DNA of 64,000 nt from Paremcibacter congregatus (GCF_006385135.1 NZ_CP041025.1:372001-436000); one strand, 5' to 3'; positions 32,758-41,325 are shown, counted from the first letter of the stretch. Made by a program: numbers and translations. Notes: generated by a model from the sequence alone, not told the origin.

Positions 32758-32972
32758 CAGAGATCAACTGGCGGCGCTATGCGGAGGTGGCCTATGTCAG
32801 CTTCGGCTGGTCGCCGGAGACTTTCTGGCGGGCGACGCCGATGGATTTCTGGTGCGCCTATCACGGATTTCGAAAATTGCGCGGCGATGGCCATGGGGAT
32901 CCCCTCAGCCGTGCCGAATTGAATGATTTGCTGAAAAGCACTTTGCGGCGCGATAAAGAATCGCTAGACTGA
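32754..32972 (+). CDS. Phage tail assembly chaperone (GTA g10.1)
   Basis: A 72-residue protein: INWRRYAEVAYVSFGWSPET, FWRATPMDFWCAYHGFRK and LSRAELNDLLKSTL are typical of the short chaperone (DUF2376/TAC type) before the tape measure gene. The start ATG overlaps the stop of the previous gene. Confidence 0.85.
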   Translation: MTEINWRRYAEVAYVSFGWSPETFWRATPMDFWCAYHGFRKLRGDGHGDPLSRAELNDLLKSTLRRDKESLD

Positions 32973-32976
32973 GACT

Positions 32977-33273
32977 ATGAGACAAAAAGCAACAGATAAA
33001 CCGGCCAAGACCCTGCGCCAGCGGGTCGCCGATCGCAAGGCGGGCATTAAGCCGGAGCAGGACCCGCGTCGGGAGAAAATCCTTGGCCGGGTGCGGCTCG
33101 CCGCCAATCTGTCGCAAGGGGTGGGGCTGGTGATGTTGCTGGTGGTGCTGGCGCAATATATCAGCAGCGGCTATGCGGTGATGAACTGGATTGAGGTGAT
33201 GGTCTATTCCGCCTTGTTCCTGGTCGGCCGCGCCGTGACATCTTTCCTCAATCTGAGCAATATCACGCGATAG
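32977..33273 (+). CDS. Small two-TM membrane protein within the GTA cluster
   Basis: A 98-residue protein with a basic N-terminal half (KTLRQRVADRKAGIKPEQDP, REKILGRVRLAANL) and two hydrophobic helices (VGLVMLLVVLAQYI, VMVYSALFLVGRAVTSFL). I recall no counterpart between g10.1 and g11 in RcGTA. It could be an accessory, a holin-like protein or a membrane anchor for assembly, but nothing in the sequence decides. It starts four bases after the previous stop and is followed by a 183-base gap, unlike the tight spacing elsewhere. Confidence 0.65.
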   Translation: MRQKATDKPAKTLRQRVADRKAGIKPEQDPRREKILGRVRLAANLSQGVGLVMLLVVLAQYISSGYAVMNWIEVMVYSALFLVGRAVTSFLNLSNITR

Positions 33274-33341
33274 CTTTTTATACCTGAATTAATCCAAAAG
33301 TAGCACCTGCCCGAGCGCTTATCTTCCTCATCGCCCTGTAT

Positions 33342-33379
33342 CGCCCGGCGGCCTTTTATTTTCGCCTGATGGCCGGGCG
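33342..33379 (+). other. Hairpin before the tape measure gene
   Basis: Perfect 8-bp stem CGCCCGGC/GCCGGGCG with a 22-base loop in the 183-base gap between the two-TM gene and the tape measure gene. No T run follows. It may be a partial terminator or mRNA element; the rest of the gap shows nothing I recognise. Confidence 0.4.
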
Positions 33380-33456
33380 TTATCTTGGGGGACGTTTCCG
33401 GCGGTAGAGGCTACAACCTCCTTTTAGCCGTCAGGCCCATTTTCAGGACATTTACC

Positions 33457-34044
33457 ATGACAGAAACCACAATCGACAGCCTGGTCGTCAAGATCAGGGG
33501 GGATGGCGCCGACCTGCGCGCAGAGTTGGGAACCATCAAGCGGGAGTTTGACAGTCTTGACCAGATCGCGACCCAGACCGCTGAGGGCTTGACCCGAACT
33601 TTCAGCGATTTCGCCCGCTCCGGCGAGCTGAGTTTTAAAAGCCTCGGTCAGGTGGCGCAATCGGTGCTCGCCGATATCGCCAATAGCGCCCTTCAATCGG
33701 GGCTCTCCAATCTATTTGGCGACAGCAACGGTGACATGGGCGGCGCCATCGGCAGTTTCTTTGGCAGTCTTTTTGGCCGCGCCGGGGGCGGCACCGTCGG
33801 GGCGCGACAGCCCTATCTGGTCGGCGAACGCGGGCCGGAACTGTTTGTGCCGAGTGGTCCCGGGCGTATTCTGCCCCGGGCCGAGGCGGCGCGCATCGGC
33901 GGGGCGGGTTCTGGTCGGGCGGCCCCCCAGATCACCATCAATATCACCAATCAGGGCGGAGGTCAGGATATGACCCGTCGCAGCGCCGGTCAGGTGGCGG
34001 TGGCTGTACGCCGCGCCATGGACCGGGCCGAGAGGGACCTGTAA
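33457..34044 (+). CDS. Short phage tail tape measure protein (GTA g11)
   Basis: A 195-residue protein. SLVVKIRGDGADLRAELGTI then FDSLDQIATQTAEGL, and a Gly-rich centre (SFFGSLFGRAGGGTVGARQP) with YLVGERGPELFVPSGPGRIL, matches the C-terminal part of lambda-type tape measure proteins. RcGTA also has a short tape measure (about 220), consistent with a short tail. Start chosen at the ATG at 33457 after AGGA. The stop overlaps the next start. Confidence 0.85.
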   Translation: MTETTIDSLVVKIRGDGADLRAELGTIKREFDSLDQIATQTAEGLTRTFSDFARSGELSFKSLGQVAQSVLADIANSALQSGLSNLFGDSNGDMGGAIGSFFGSLFGRAGGGTVGARQPYLVGERGPELFVPSGPGRILPRAEAARIGGAGSGRAAPQITINITNQGGGQDMTRRSAGQVAVAVRRAMDRAERDL

Positions 34045-36389
34045 TGTATTGGCTGGCCGGGGAAGGCGATCAAACCGACCAGGGGTTCATCCGGCGGTTT
34101 TCGCCGCGCTTCTGGACGCTGAATTTTCCGCGCCCGATGACAGCATCTCTGATCACCACCGGTTTTGACAGCCTGCAGATCGACCTGACCTATTATCGCC
34201 ATGAGGATCTCTGCGGCCTGATCTGGCAGACGGAAGACACCCTGGATCATCCCTTCCATCGTTATCAGACCCGCCGGGATTATCGCCATACGCTGCTGCA
34301 GTTCCGCTGGCAATCGAACGGCCTTCGCCCGCTGGACGGGTTGCACAGCCCGACCCTGACCATTGAGGGACGGGACAGTGAGGGCGTGCCGCGGGTCTGG
34401 TATGTGCGGCTGTGGAATTATGCGGTGGGCGGGCCGGAAGATGCCGTGATTACCCTCGATTTTGATGCGCTGGCCGGGGGGTTTATGCATCCGGAGGAGG
34501 CTGATCCGGTCTGGCCGCAAGATATTGACCGGCTGTTTATCAGCATGGTGGCACCGGAATTTGACGGGGTGACAACAGGGCCTCTGCCCTCGGCGCGGGA
34601 CAGTCAGGTGATCCTGTCGCAGATCACCGTCACCGGCCCGACCTCGACATTGAAAATCGGCGACGGTTATGTCAGTCCCCACGACCTGCGCATCGCCAAT
34701 GGCTATGACGATGTCTATAACCAGACACCGGAACGGGTGATCTGGAACATGCTGAAAGCGGGCTATCGCGGCTGGATCACTCATTATATCGGGATGAGTC
34801 ATTATTTCAGTCTCACCTGGCAGGCGGGGACGGCCCGCTATGTGGTCGACCCCGCCAAACCGGCGTTGAATGTTGCGGCGGCGCGCTGGCATGAAAATTT
34901 CCTCACCCTCGCCCGGCAGTTTGATGTTCAGGTGATTCTGTCCCTGTCCTATGAAATCCTGGCGGAGAATATGCCCGAAGACTGGCAACAACGCGCCCAT
35001 GACGCCAGCCCGGCCCGCACCGGCTGGACTCCGCCGTCGGGTCTGATCGCCCCGACCAATGATGACGCTCTCGCTTATTTGCGCGATGTGTTTCTCGCCC
35101 TCGGGCAGCTGGCGGCGGGCGCCGGGCTGGAAATTCATCTCCAGATTGGCGAGCCCTGGTGGTGGATCGCCGACGGGGTCGGGGCGCCGCATTTCTATGA
35201 TGATGTCACGACGGCGCGCTATGCCGTGGAAACCGGACAACCCGTGTCCACGCCGCATCTTCTTGCCTCAGAAACGGCAACCCCGGACCAGCAGCTCTAT
35301 CTCGACTGGCTCGGCGACAAGCTCGGGCAATCGACCCTGTGGCTGCGCGATCAGATCAGGGCAGGTCTGCCGACAGCAAAGGTGGGACTGTTGTTTTACA
35401 GCCCGCAGGTGATGCGGCAGGATGCACCCATGGCGGAGACGGTCAATTTCCCCGTCGTCTCATGGGCCCATCCGGCCTTCGATTTCTGGCAGCTGGAGGA
35501 TTATGACTTCGTGCTCGACGGGGTCTGGGGGGAAAAGACGCAGGCGATTGACAAAATAGATCAGCAGCTGGGCTACCCCCGCGCCAGCAGCCATTATTTC
35601 GCCGGGTTTAATCTGTCGGCGAGCACGCCGGAAAACTGGCGCAATATCGACCAGGCCATTGGCGGTGGTTTTGCAGCGGGCTTCGCTGAGGTCTTTGTCT
35701 GGGCCTATCCCCAGCTGCAGCGCGACGGGGTGATATATGGCATGGATCAGGAGCAGGATATGACAGGATTTCACGAGATACGGCTGCCGGTGGATATCAG
35801 CTTTGGCGCCAGCGGCGGGCCGCAATTTATGACCAGCATCGTGACGCTGGCCTCAGGTCATGAGCAGCGCAACCGCGAATGGCAGGAGGCGCGCAATCTC
35901 TATGACATTGGTTACGGCTTGCGGTCGGAGCAGGATCTCGCGGAGGTGATCGGTTTCTTCCGCGCCCGCGCCGGTCGGGCTTACGGTTTCCGCTATAAAG
36001 ACTGGCTTGATTTCAGCAGCGGGACGCCGGGCGCGGCGGTGAGCGCCAATGATCAGGAGATCGGCACCGGTGACGGCGCGACAGTGGGATTCCAGCTGGT
36101 GAAAAAATATGACAGCGGCGGTGAACATCACCTGCGCACCATTACCAAGCCCGTGGCGGGAACGGTTCTTGTGGCGCTGGACGGTATTGTCCAGTCCGCA
36201 GGCTGGCAGGTGGACCTGACCACGGGGGAGATCACTTTCGAGGTGGCGCCGACAAATGGGACCGTAATCACCGCCGGGTTTGAATTTGATGTACCGGTGC
36301 GTTTCGCCGAAGACAGCCTGACCGTGACCCAGGAAAATTTCCGCGCCGGACAGCTGCCGAACATTTCCCTGATCGAGGTGCGGCTGTGA
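34044..36389 (+). CDS. Tail protein with TIM-barrel-like module fused to DUF2460 (GTA g12)
   Basis: A 781-residue protein, about 570 longer than a normal DUF2460 distal tail protein. Residues 1-150 are a beta-rich domain (FSPRFWTLNFPRPMTASLIT, YYRHEDLCGLIWQ). Residues about 160-560 alternate strands and helices like a TIM barrel (IGMSHYFSLTWQAGTARYVV, LEIHLQIGEPWWW, VGLLFYSPQVM). From about 573 the DUF2460 domain begins: MTGFHEIRLPVDISFGASGG, then GHEQRNREWQEARNLYD, FFRARAGRAYGFRYKDW and VRFAEDSLTVTQENF. The extra part resembles phage tail-sheath or tail-tip glycosidase-type barrels; sugar binding or cleavage is inference. Confidence 0.85.
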   Translation: MYWLAGEGDQTDQGFIRRFSPRFWTLNFPRPMTASLITTGFDSLQIDLTYYRHEDLCGLIWQTEDTLDHPFHRYQTRRDYRHTLLQFRWQSNGLRPLDGLHSPTLTIEGRDSEGVPRVWYVRLWNYAVGGPEDAVITLDFDALAGGFMHPEEADPVWPQDIDRLFISMVAPEFDGVTTGPLPSARDSQVILSQITVTGPTSTLKIGDGYVSPHDLRIANGYDDVYNQTPERVIWNMLKAGYRGWITHYIGMSHYFSLTWQAGTARYVVDPAKPALNVAAARWHENFLTLARQFDVQVILSLSYEILAENMPEDWQQRAHDASPARTGWTPPSGLIAPTNDDALAYLRDVFLALGQLAAGAGLEIHLQIGEPWWWIADGVGAPHFYDDVTTARYAVETGQPVSTPHLLASETATPDQQLYLDWLGDKLGQSTLWLRDQIRAGLPTAKVGLLFYSPQVMRQDAPMAETVNFPVVSWAHPAFDFWQLEDYDFVLDGVWGEKTQAIDKIDQQLGYPRASSHYFAGFNLSASTPENWRNIDQAIGGGFAAGFAEVFVWAYPQLQRDGVIYGMDQEQDMTGFHEIRLPVDISFGASGGPQFMTSIVTLASGHEQRNREWQEARNLYDIGYGLRSEQDLAEVIGFFRARAGRAYGFRYKDWLDFSSGTPGAAVSANDQEIGTGDGATVGFQLVKKYDSGGEHHLRTITKPVAGTVLVALDGIVQSAGWQVDLTTGEITFEVAPTNGTVITAGFEFDVPVRFAEDSLTVTQENFRAGQLPNISLIEVRL

Positions 36390-36390
36390 G

Positions 36391-37233
36391 ATGAAACAGA
36401 TTTCCCTGGACCTCAAAACCCATCTGGCGGGGGAGGTGACGACTTTGGTCACCTGCTGGCGGCTGACCCGGCGTGACGGGTGCAGACTGGCCTTCACCAC
36501 CCATGACCAGATACTCAGGATTGATCATGTGAGTTTCCGGCCGGTGAATAGTTTTTTCTCTACGGCGGTGAGCAGCAGCAACGCCCTGAATGTGGATAAT
36601 CTGGCGGTCGATATGATGTTGAGCAGCGAGGGCATTGACGAGAGGGACATCCGCGCCGGGCTTTATGACCATGCGGCGATCGAGATCTTTCAGGTCAACT
36701 GGCAGGACCTGTCCCAGGGAAAATTGCCGATCCGCAAAGGCTGGCTCGGGGAATTCAGCCTCAAGGACGATCAGTTCACCGTGGAAATTCGCGGCCTCAG
36801 TCAGAAATTGCAGCAGACCATCGGTGATGTCTTCTCACCGGATTGCCGGGCCGATCTCGGCGGGGACCGCTGCCATGTCAATCTGGAAAAAGTTTCGCGT
36901 CTCGGTCGGGTGACGGCGGTTCTGGAGCCGGACCGTTTTCAGGACAGTGGGCGGGCGGAAGCCGGTGGCTGGTATGATTATGGGGTGCTACGCTGGATAT
37001 CCGGGGAAAATGCCGGCCTGAAGAGCGAAATCAAACGCTATACGGTGGGTGACTTCCGTCTGTATGATGATCTCAAATCGCCCATCGCGGTGGGGGATAT
37101 TTATCTGGCGGTGGCGGGCTGTGACAAACGCGCCGCTACCTGCAAGGCCAAATTTGAGAATTTCGCCAATTTCAGGGGCGAGACAGCGATACCGGGCACG
37201 GATGCCCTTTATCGCTATCCCGGCCTGAAATAG
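36391..37233 (+). CDS. DUF2163 baseplate hub protein (GTA g13)
   Basis: A 280-residue protein: TLVTCWRLTRRDGCRLAFTT, DHVSFRPVNSFFST, IRAGLYDHAAIEIFQVNW and GLSQKLQQTIGDVFSPDCRA are typical. Four Cys are placed as C152-x8-C161 and C244-x6-C251 (CDKRAATCKAKFENFANFRG), fitting the iron-sulfur site reported in the RcGTA hub. It starts one base after the previous stop. An antisense gene ends two bases beyond its stop, breaking the operon here. Confidence 0.92.
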   Translation: MKQISLDLKTHLAGEVTTLVTCWRLTRRDGCRLAFTTHDQILRIDHVSFRPVNSFFSTAVSSSNALNVDNLAVDMMLSSEGIDERDIRAGLYDHAAIEIFQVNWQDLSQGKLPIRKGWLGEFSLKDDQFTVEIRGLSQKLQQTIGDVFSPDCRADLGGDRCHVNLEKVSRLGRVTAVLEPDRFQDSGRAEAGGWYDYGVLRWISGENAGLKSEIKRYTVGDFRLYDDLKSPIAVGDIYLAVAGCDKRAATCKAKFENFANFRGETAIPGTDALYRYPGLK

Positions 37234-37235
37234 GA

Positions 37236-37919
37236 TTATTTTTTCGCCGCAGCCTTTTTAGGCGCTGCTTTTTTCGCCGCAGGTTTCTTGGCGGGTGTTT
37301 TCTTCGGGGCGGTTTTTTTCGGCGCCGCTTTTGTGTCTTCCGCCGGGGCGGCGTCTTCCACAGGGGCTTCCGGCTCAACTTCTTTCCACTGATCAGGATA
37401 GAGACGCTGATGGATCTGGTTTACCCGATTGCTGACATCGGCGATGGCTTTCAACAGCGCATCGAGATTATAGCTAACACCACGGAAGGCGTAAATTTTT
37501 GTGGTCGGATCAAAGGCGCGGAAGATATTCTTCGGCTCCACATCCTTATGGCGACTGTTGGCGATATCGCCTATGAAATCATAGAGGATATATTGATCCT
37601 TGGACTGGGCGATCCACTGGTCATTGGCTTCATCGGCCTGATCGACCAGGGCCAGAATATTTTCGTTATTCAACGGATATTTTTCCGGCAGCTCAAGAAC
37701 CTGGCGCAGGCCGGCGGCCCGTTCCTTGCCTTTTTTACGCGGGGACCACAACATGCGGGCCAGTTGGTTGCTGCCTAGCATGATATTCTGCAGGCCGAAA
37801 AACGCGCCGACGGCGGCCTGGTTTTCCATTGACTGGTTCAGAATATCCACGCTCGCCTCGATAAAGCGGCACTGGTTTCTTAATTCGTGAATATGCAACC
37901 CAATTACATTCATGTCCAT
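37236..37919 (-). CDS. Antisense gene in the GTA cluster: helical domain with histone-H1-like tail
   Basis: A protein of about 227 residues on the strand opposite to all other GTA genes. Residues 1-180 are helical: FFGLQNIMLGSNQLARMLW, then LPEKYPLNNENILALVDQAD and FDPTTKIYAFRGVSYNLDAL, an arrangement like HEPN-type four-helix proteins but without a clear R-x4-6-H motif. The C-terminal 45 residues are a Lys/Ala/Pro-rich tail (APKKTPAKKPAAKKAAPKKA) like AlgP or bacterial H1-like proteins, expected to bind DNA. Start chosen at the ATG at 37919 (AAGGA 10 bases upstream). It may be a cargo or regulatory gene. No function is assigned. Confidence 0.8.
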   Translation of the reverse strand: MDMNVIGLHIHELRNQCRFIEASVDILNQSMENQAAVGAFFGLQNIMLGSNQLARMLWSPRKKGKERAAGLRQVLELPEKYPLNNENILALVDQADEANDQWIAQSKDQYILYDFIGDIANSRHKDVEPKNIFRAFDPTTKIYAFRGVSYNLDALLKAIADVSNRVNQIHQRLYPDQWKEVEPEAPVEDAAPAEDTKAAPKKTAPKKTPAKKPAAKKAAPKKAAAKK

Positions 37920-37978
37920 GCGGAACAAATCCTTCTATATTTTTTTATGATGAACAGTGATACCAAATTTTTTTTCAA

Positions 37979-38413
37979 ATGACCACAGGTGATCTGCAGC
38001 GAAAACCCATATTTTTGGCGGCCCGCGCCTGTGTTGGCTGTCCGTTCCGCCATCAAGGCCGTATTCCGGCGACAGGACTAGATTGTGTGGGGCTGATTGT
38101 CCATGTGGCGACAGCATTACGGCTTGGATATTTTGACCGGCGGGACTATCGGAAAATCCCCGGCAGGCGGGCGATTTCCCGAGCGGCGGAACAGGCGGGG
38201 TTTCGGCCCGTCGCGGTTTCTGACCGGCGAGCGGGAGATGTGGTGATCCTGCGGTTCGGTCGGACCCTGGAGCATGCGGGCATCCTGTCCGACCGGGGTC
38301 TGGTTCATGCCTGTGAAAAATTTGGCCAGGTGGTGGAACATCGTCTGGACAAAGACTGGGTGGCGCGCATCACCCATATATACGCCTTCCCCTCCATAAA
38401 AGAGCAGGACTAG
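37979..38413 (+). CDS. NlpC/P60-type cell wall peptidase (GTA g14)
   Basis: A 144-residue tail-associated peptidoglycan peptidase. Catalytic Cys36 in TGLDCVGLIVHV, probable catalytic His99 in GRTLEHAGIL and a third polar residue, His110 in GLVHACEKFG. The N-terminus AARACVGCPFRHQGRIP matches the GTA form. No ribosome-binding site is visible before the ATG at 37979, and the gene is 745 bases from g13, separated by the antisense gene, so it probably has its own promoter or is reached by readthrough. Confidence 0.87.
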   Translation: MTTGDLQRKPIFLAARACVGCPFRHQGRIPATGLDCVGLIVHVATALRLGYFDRRDYRKIPGRRAISRAAEQAGFRPVAVSDRRAGDVVILRFGRTLEHAGILSDRGLVHACEKFGQVVEHRLDKDWVARITHIYAFPSIKEQD

Positions 38414-38416
38414 CAT

Positions 38417-40675
38417 ATGGCATCACTGGTTTTAACGGCCGTTGGCACCTATTTCGGCGGACCCATCGGCGGCATGATCGGTGGCATGGTCGGTCAACAG
38501 GTCGATAAGGTGATTTTTAGCAGCCACAGCAGCCACACTCAGGAAGGTCCGCGCCTGAATGACCTGACGGTGCAGACCTCATCCTACGGGGTGGCGATCC
38601 CCCGGGTATATGGGACACTGCGGTTGCCGGGAAATGTGGTCTGGTCATCGGGCCTGAAGGAGACGCGCCAGGAGGCGTCCGAAAGCACAGGCGGTAAGGG
38701 CGGCGGGGCGACAGTAAAGACCGTGACATATTCCTATACAGTCTCCTTTGCGGTGGTGTTGTCCGGCCGGGAAATTCATGATGTCGGCCAGATCTGGGCT
38801 GATGGCAAGTTGCTGCGTGATGGCGCTGGCAAACTGGCGGTCGACGGCGCGGTGAGAATTTATACCGGTCAGCCCGGTCAGCAGCCAGATCCTGTGATAG
38901 AGGCCCTGGAAGGTCAGGAGAATGTTAACGCCTTTCAGGGACGCGCCTATGTGGTGTTTGAAGATCTTGCGCTTGGTGAATATGCCAACCGCATTCCCAA
39001 TATGACGTTCGAGGTCGTGGGCGATGCAACAGGGGATGTGGCGCTGGCGACCATTGTCGTGGACATTTGCCGGTTGAGCGATTTGTCGGCCATTGATGTT
39101 TCGGCGCTAGATCAGCGGGTGGCCGGTTATATGATTCCGGGACCGGTGCAATCCCGCCGGGCGCTGGAAGAACTGGCGCAGATTTATCACTTCGATATGG
39201 TGGAACAATTGGAGGGACTGGTGTTTCGCCCGTTGGGGCGACCTGCAGTACAGATGATTGCTGATGCGGATGTGGTCAAGCGCGGGCAGGGCGACACTTC
39301 GGGGGAGAAAATCACCCGAAGCCGGCAGCATGATCTGGAACTGCCCCGGGAAATCGGTATGTCTTTTATTGACCCGGCCCGCGATTATCAGACCGGACAC
39401 CAGCGGGCCCGTCGTCAAACCGGGGCGAGCCACATGGTAAAGGAAAGCAGCCATGCCCTGGTGCTGTCCGCCTCTACCGCCAAGGCGGTGTCAGAGGTGA
39501 GACTGGACCTGGCTTGGTACGGGCGGGAAAGGGTGCAGGTTGTTTTGCCGCCGCGTTTTGCGGATCTGTCGCCCGGGGATGTGATTACCTTGCCGGCGGC
39601 CGGGGGCGATCAGGAATATATGGTGCAGGAAACGGAACTGAGTCCTGCCGGTCTGATCTGTCAGGCGGTGAAATTCTCCGCCAGGCTGCTGGACCGTGTG
39701 GCGGTGGCCGACAGTGGTGCTGTGCCGCCCCAAACGGTGCCCGACCTTGCCGAAACGATGTTGTTTGCCCTTGATATGCCGGCGATAACGGCGGAAGAAG
39801 TGATCAGTCCGGTGATGTTTTGGGCGGTGGCGGCGGGGGCGGGAAAATGGGAAGGGGCGCGGTTGTATCTTTCCCGGGATGGCGGGGACAGTTACAGCCC
39901 CTTGGGGGCGCATGTGCATCCGGCGGTCACCGGGATTGTTGAAAATTTTCTCAGTAACGGCCCGACCGCCTATTGGGACACGGCCAGTGAAATTCTGGTG
40001 CGGCTGGATCGGGCGGATCACGGCCTCGCCTCATCGGACAAGGGAGCGGTGTTGCGGGGGGCGAACCTTGCCTGGGTCGCAGGGGAAATCGTGCAATTTC
40101 AAAATGCAGAAGAACTGCCCGATGGCCGTTTCCGCCTGACGCATTTGTTGCGTGGGCGACGCGGGACGGAACATTATGTTGCCGGACATGGGGCGGGTGC
40201 GCCGTTCGTGCTGCTTACGCCGGCGGCAGTGGCGGTGGCGGGGCTCAATCTGGCGGATGTTGGCCGGGCCTTGAAATTGAAGGCGGTGACCGTGGGCGGA
40301 CTGCTGGATGATACCCCGGCGGTTGACCTGGTGTTTCAGGCCCGCGTCTTGACGCCTTTCGCTCCGGTGCGGGCGACGGCGACGCGGGACGGGGCGGGTA
40401 ATATCACGTTGTTCTGGATCCGCCGCAGCCGGGTGGGCGGCGATTGGCAGGATCATGCGGATGTGCCGCTTGGCGAACGTTATGAAAAATATGATATCGA
40501 GATACTTGATGCAGCGATCCCTGTGCGGACCCTGACCAGTGAAGCCCCGACCTGCTTTTATCCCGTCACGCAGCAGGTGTCGGATTTTGGTGCTGTTCAG
40601 ACGAGCCTTACGGTCAGGATCATGCAGCTCAGCGATACGGTGGGGCGGGGGCAGCCGCTCACCGTAACCCTGTAA
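38417..40675 (+). CDS. Phage tail tip/host specificity protein, short form (GTA g15)
   Basis: A 752-residue protein. A Gly-rich hydrophobic N-terminus (VGTYFGGPIGGMIGGMVGQQ) is followed by the family start YGVAIPRVYGTLRLPGNVVW, then the phage-tail-3-like region (VDICRLSDLSAIDVSALDQR, RRALEELAQIYHFDMVEQLE, FRPLG) and a C-terminal beta domain with RLTHLLRGRRGTEHYV. RcGTA g15 is about 1,300 residues and contains a TIM-barrel domain; that part is missing here. Starts three bases after the g14 stop. It should form the receptor-binding tail end. Confidence 0.87.
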   Translation: MASLVLTAVGTYFGGPIGGMIGGMVGQQVDKVIFSSHSSHTQEGPRLNDLTVQTSSYGVAIPRVYGTLRLPGNVVWSSGLKETRQEASESTGGKGGGATVKTVTYSYTVSFAVVLSGREIHDVGQIWADGKLLRDGAGKLAVDGAVRIYTGQPGQQPDPVIEALEGQENVNAFQGRAYVVFEDLALGEYANRIPNMTFEVVGDATGDVALATIVVDICRLSDLSAIDVSALDQRVAGYMIPGPVQSRRALEELAQIYHFDMVEQLEGLVFRPLGRPAVQMIADADVVKRGQGDTSGEKITRSRQHDLELPREIGMSFIDPARDYQTGHQRARRQTGASHMVKESSHALVLSASTAKAVSEVRLDLAWYGRERVQVVLPPRFADLSPGDVITLPAAGGDQEYMVQETELSPAGLICQAVKFSARLLDRVAVADSGAVPPQTVPDLAETMLFALDMPAITAEEVISPVMFWAVAAGAGKWEGARLYLSRDGGDSYSPLGAHVHPAVTGIVENFLSNGPTAYWDTASEILVRLDRADHGLASSDKGAVLRGANLAWVAGEIVQFQNAEELPDGRFRLTHLLRGRRGTEHYVAGHGAGAPFVLLTPAAVAVAGLNLADVGRALKLKAVTVGGLLDDTPAVDLVFQARVLTPFAPVRATATRDGAGNITLFWIRRSRVGGDWQDHADVPLGERYEKYDIEILDAAIPVRTLTSEAPTCFYPVTQQVSDFGAVQTSLTVRIMQLSDTVGRGQPLTVTL

Positions 40676-40704
40676 CCACTCTATTTCCCGAAAGGATACT
40701 TCTG

Positions 40705-41208
40705 ATGACAGATCAAACCCCGCGGCTGCAAATGCCTTATATTATCGCCAGTCAGGCGCAAAAAGAGGTCAGCCATAATCAGGCGTTGAACCAGCTGGAC
40801 GCACTGGTGCAGCCGGTGGTGGAAACGGCTGACCTGAGCGAACCGCCCCTGACCCCGATGGCGGGCGGATTGTGGCTGGTCGCCAGTGGCGCCAGTGGGG
40901 ACTGGGCCGGGCATGAGGACCATGTGGCGCAATATATGGGGGGAGGGTGGCTTTTTTACGCTCCCTTTGAGGGCATGTGCGTGGGGGTGAAAGACCAGAA
41001 TATAACCGCGAGATATGTGGCGGGACTGTGGCGAAAGGGGCAGGTCACGGGTCTGTCATTTGAAATTTCAGGACAGCAGGTGGTCGGGCCGCAGCAGGGG
41101 GCTGTTTCTGATCCGGTTGGGGGCGCAATCATAGACACAGAGGCGCGTTTGGCCCTTACTGAGCTTCTGGCGGCGCTCAGATATCACGGGCTGATTGCAG
41201 CCCTGTAA
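40705..41208 (+). CDS. DUF2793 family tail fibre-like protein
   Basis: A 167-residue protein. The N-terminal LQMPYIIASQAQKEVSHNQA, then LNQLDALVQPVVETADLS and GDWAGHEDHVAQYMGGGWLF with YAPFEGMCVGVKDQ, is typical of DUF2793, often found at the end of GTA and phage tail clusters. Likely part of the tail tip or fibre. AAAGGA precedes the ATG. Last gene of the cluster. Confidence 0.87.
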   Translation: MTDQTPRLQMPYIIASQAQKEVSHNQALNQLDALVQPVVETADLSEPPLTPMAGGLWLVASGASGDWAGHEDHVAQYMGGGWLFYAPFEGMCVGVKDQNITARYVAGLWRKGQVTGLSFEISGQQVVGPQQGAVSDPVGGAIIDTEARLALTELLAALRYHGLIAAL

Positions 41209-41325
41209 CGCCTTATTTTGTCATGTCCCAATAGCGCCATATTTTACCGGATAATGAAAATATAGAATTTTAATTAAATGGGCGGTATGGTGCCGCCAAA
41301 TTTGAAGACCAAAGAGGGTAAAACA

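Noticed and set aside
32443-32972. Programmed frameshift joining the two tail chaperones as in lambda
   Set aside because: The second gene has its own ATG overlapping the stop (ATGA), and I saw no slippery heptamer at the junction.
33990-35258. Minus-strand open frame of 422 codons
   Set aside because: Antisense to the g12 fusion gene; the plus strand has DUF2460 and is in operon context.
25072-41208. Intact integrated prophage
   Set aside because: No integrase, repressor, replication, lysis genes or flanking direct repeats were seen; the GTA interpretation fits better.
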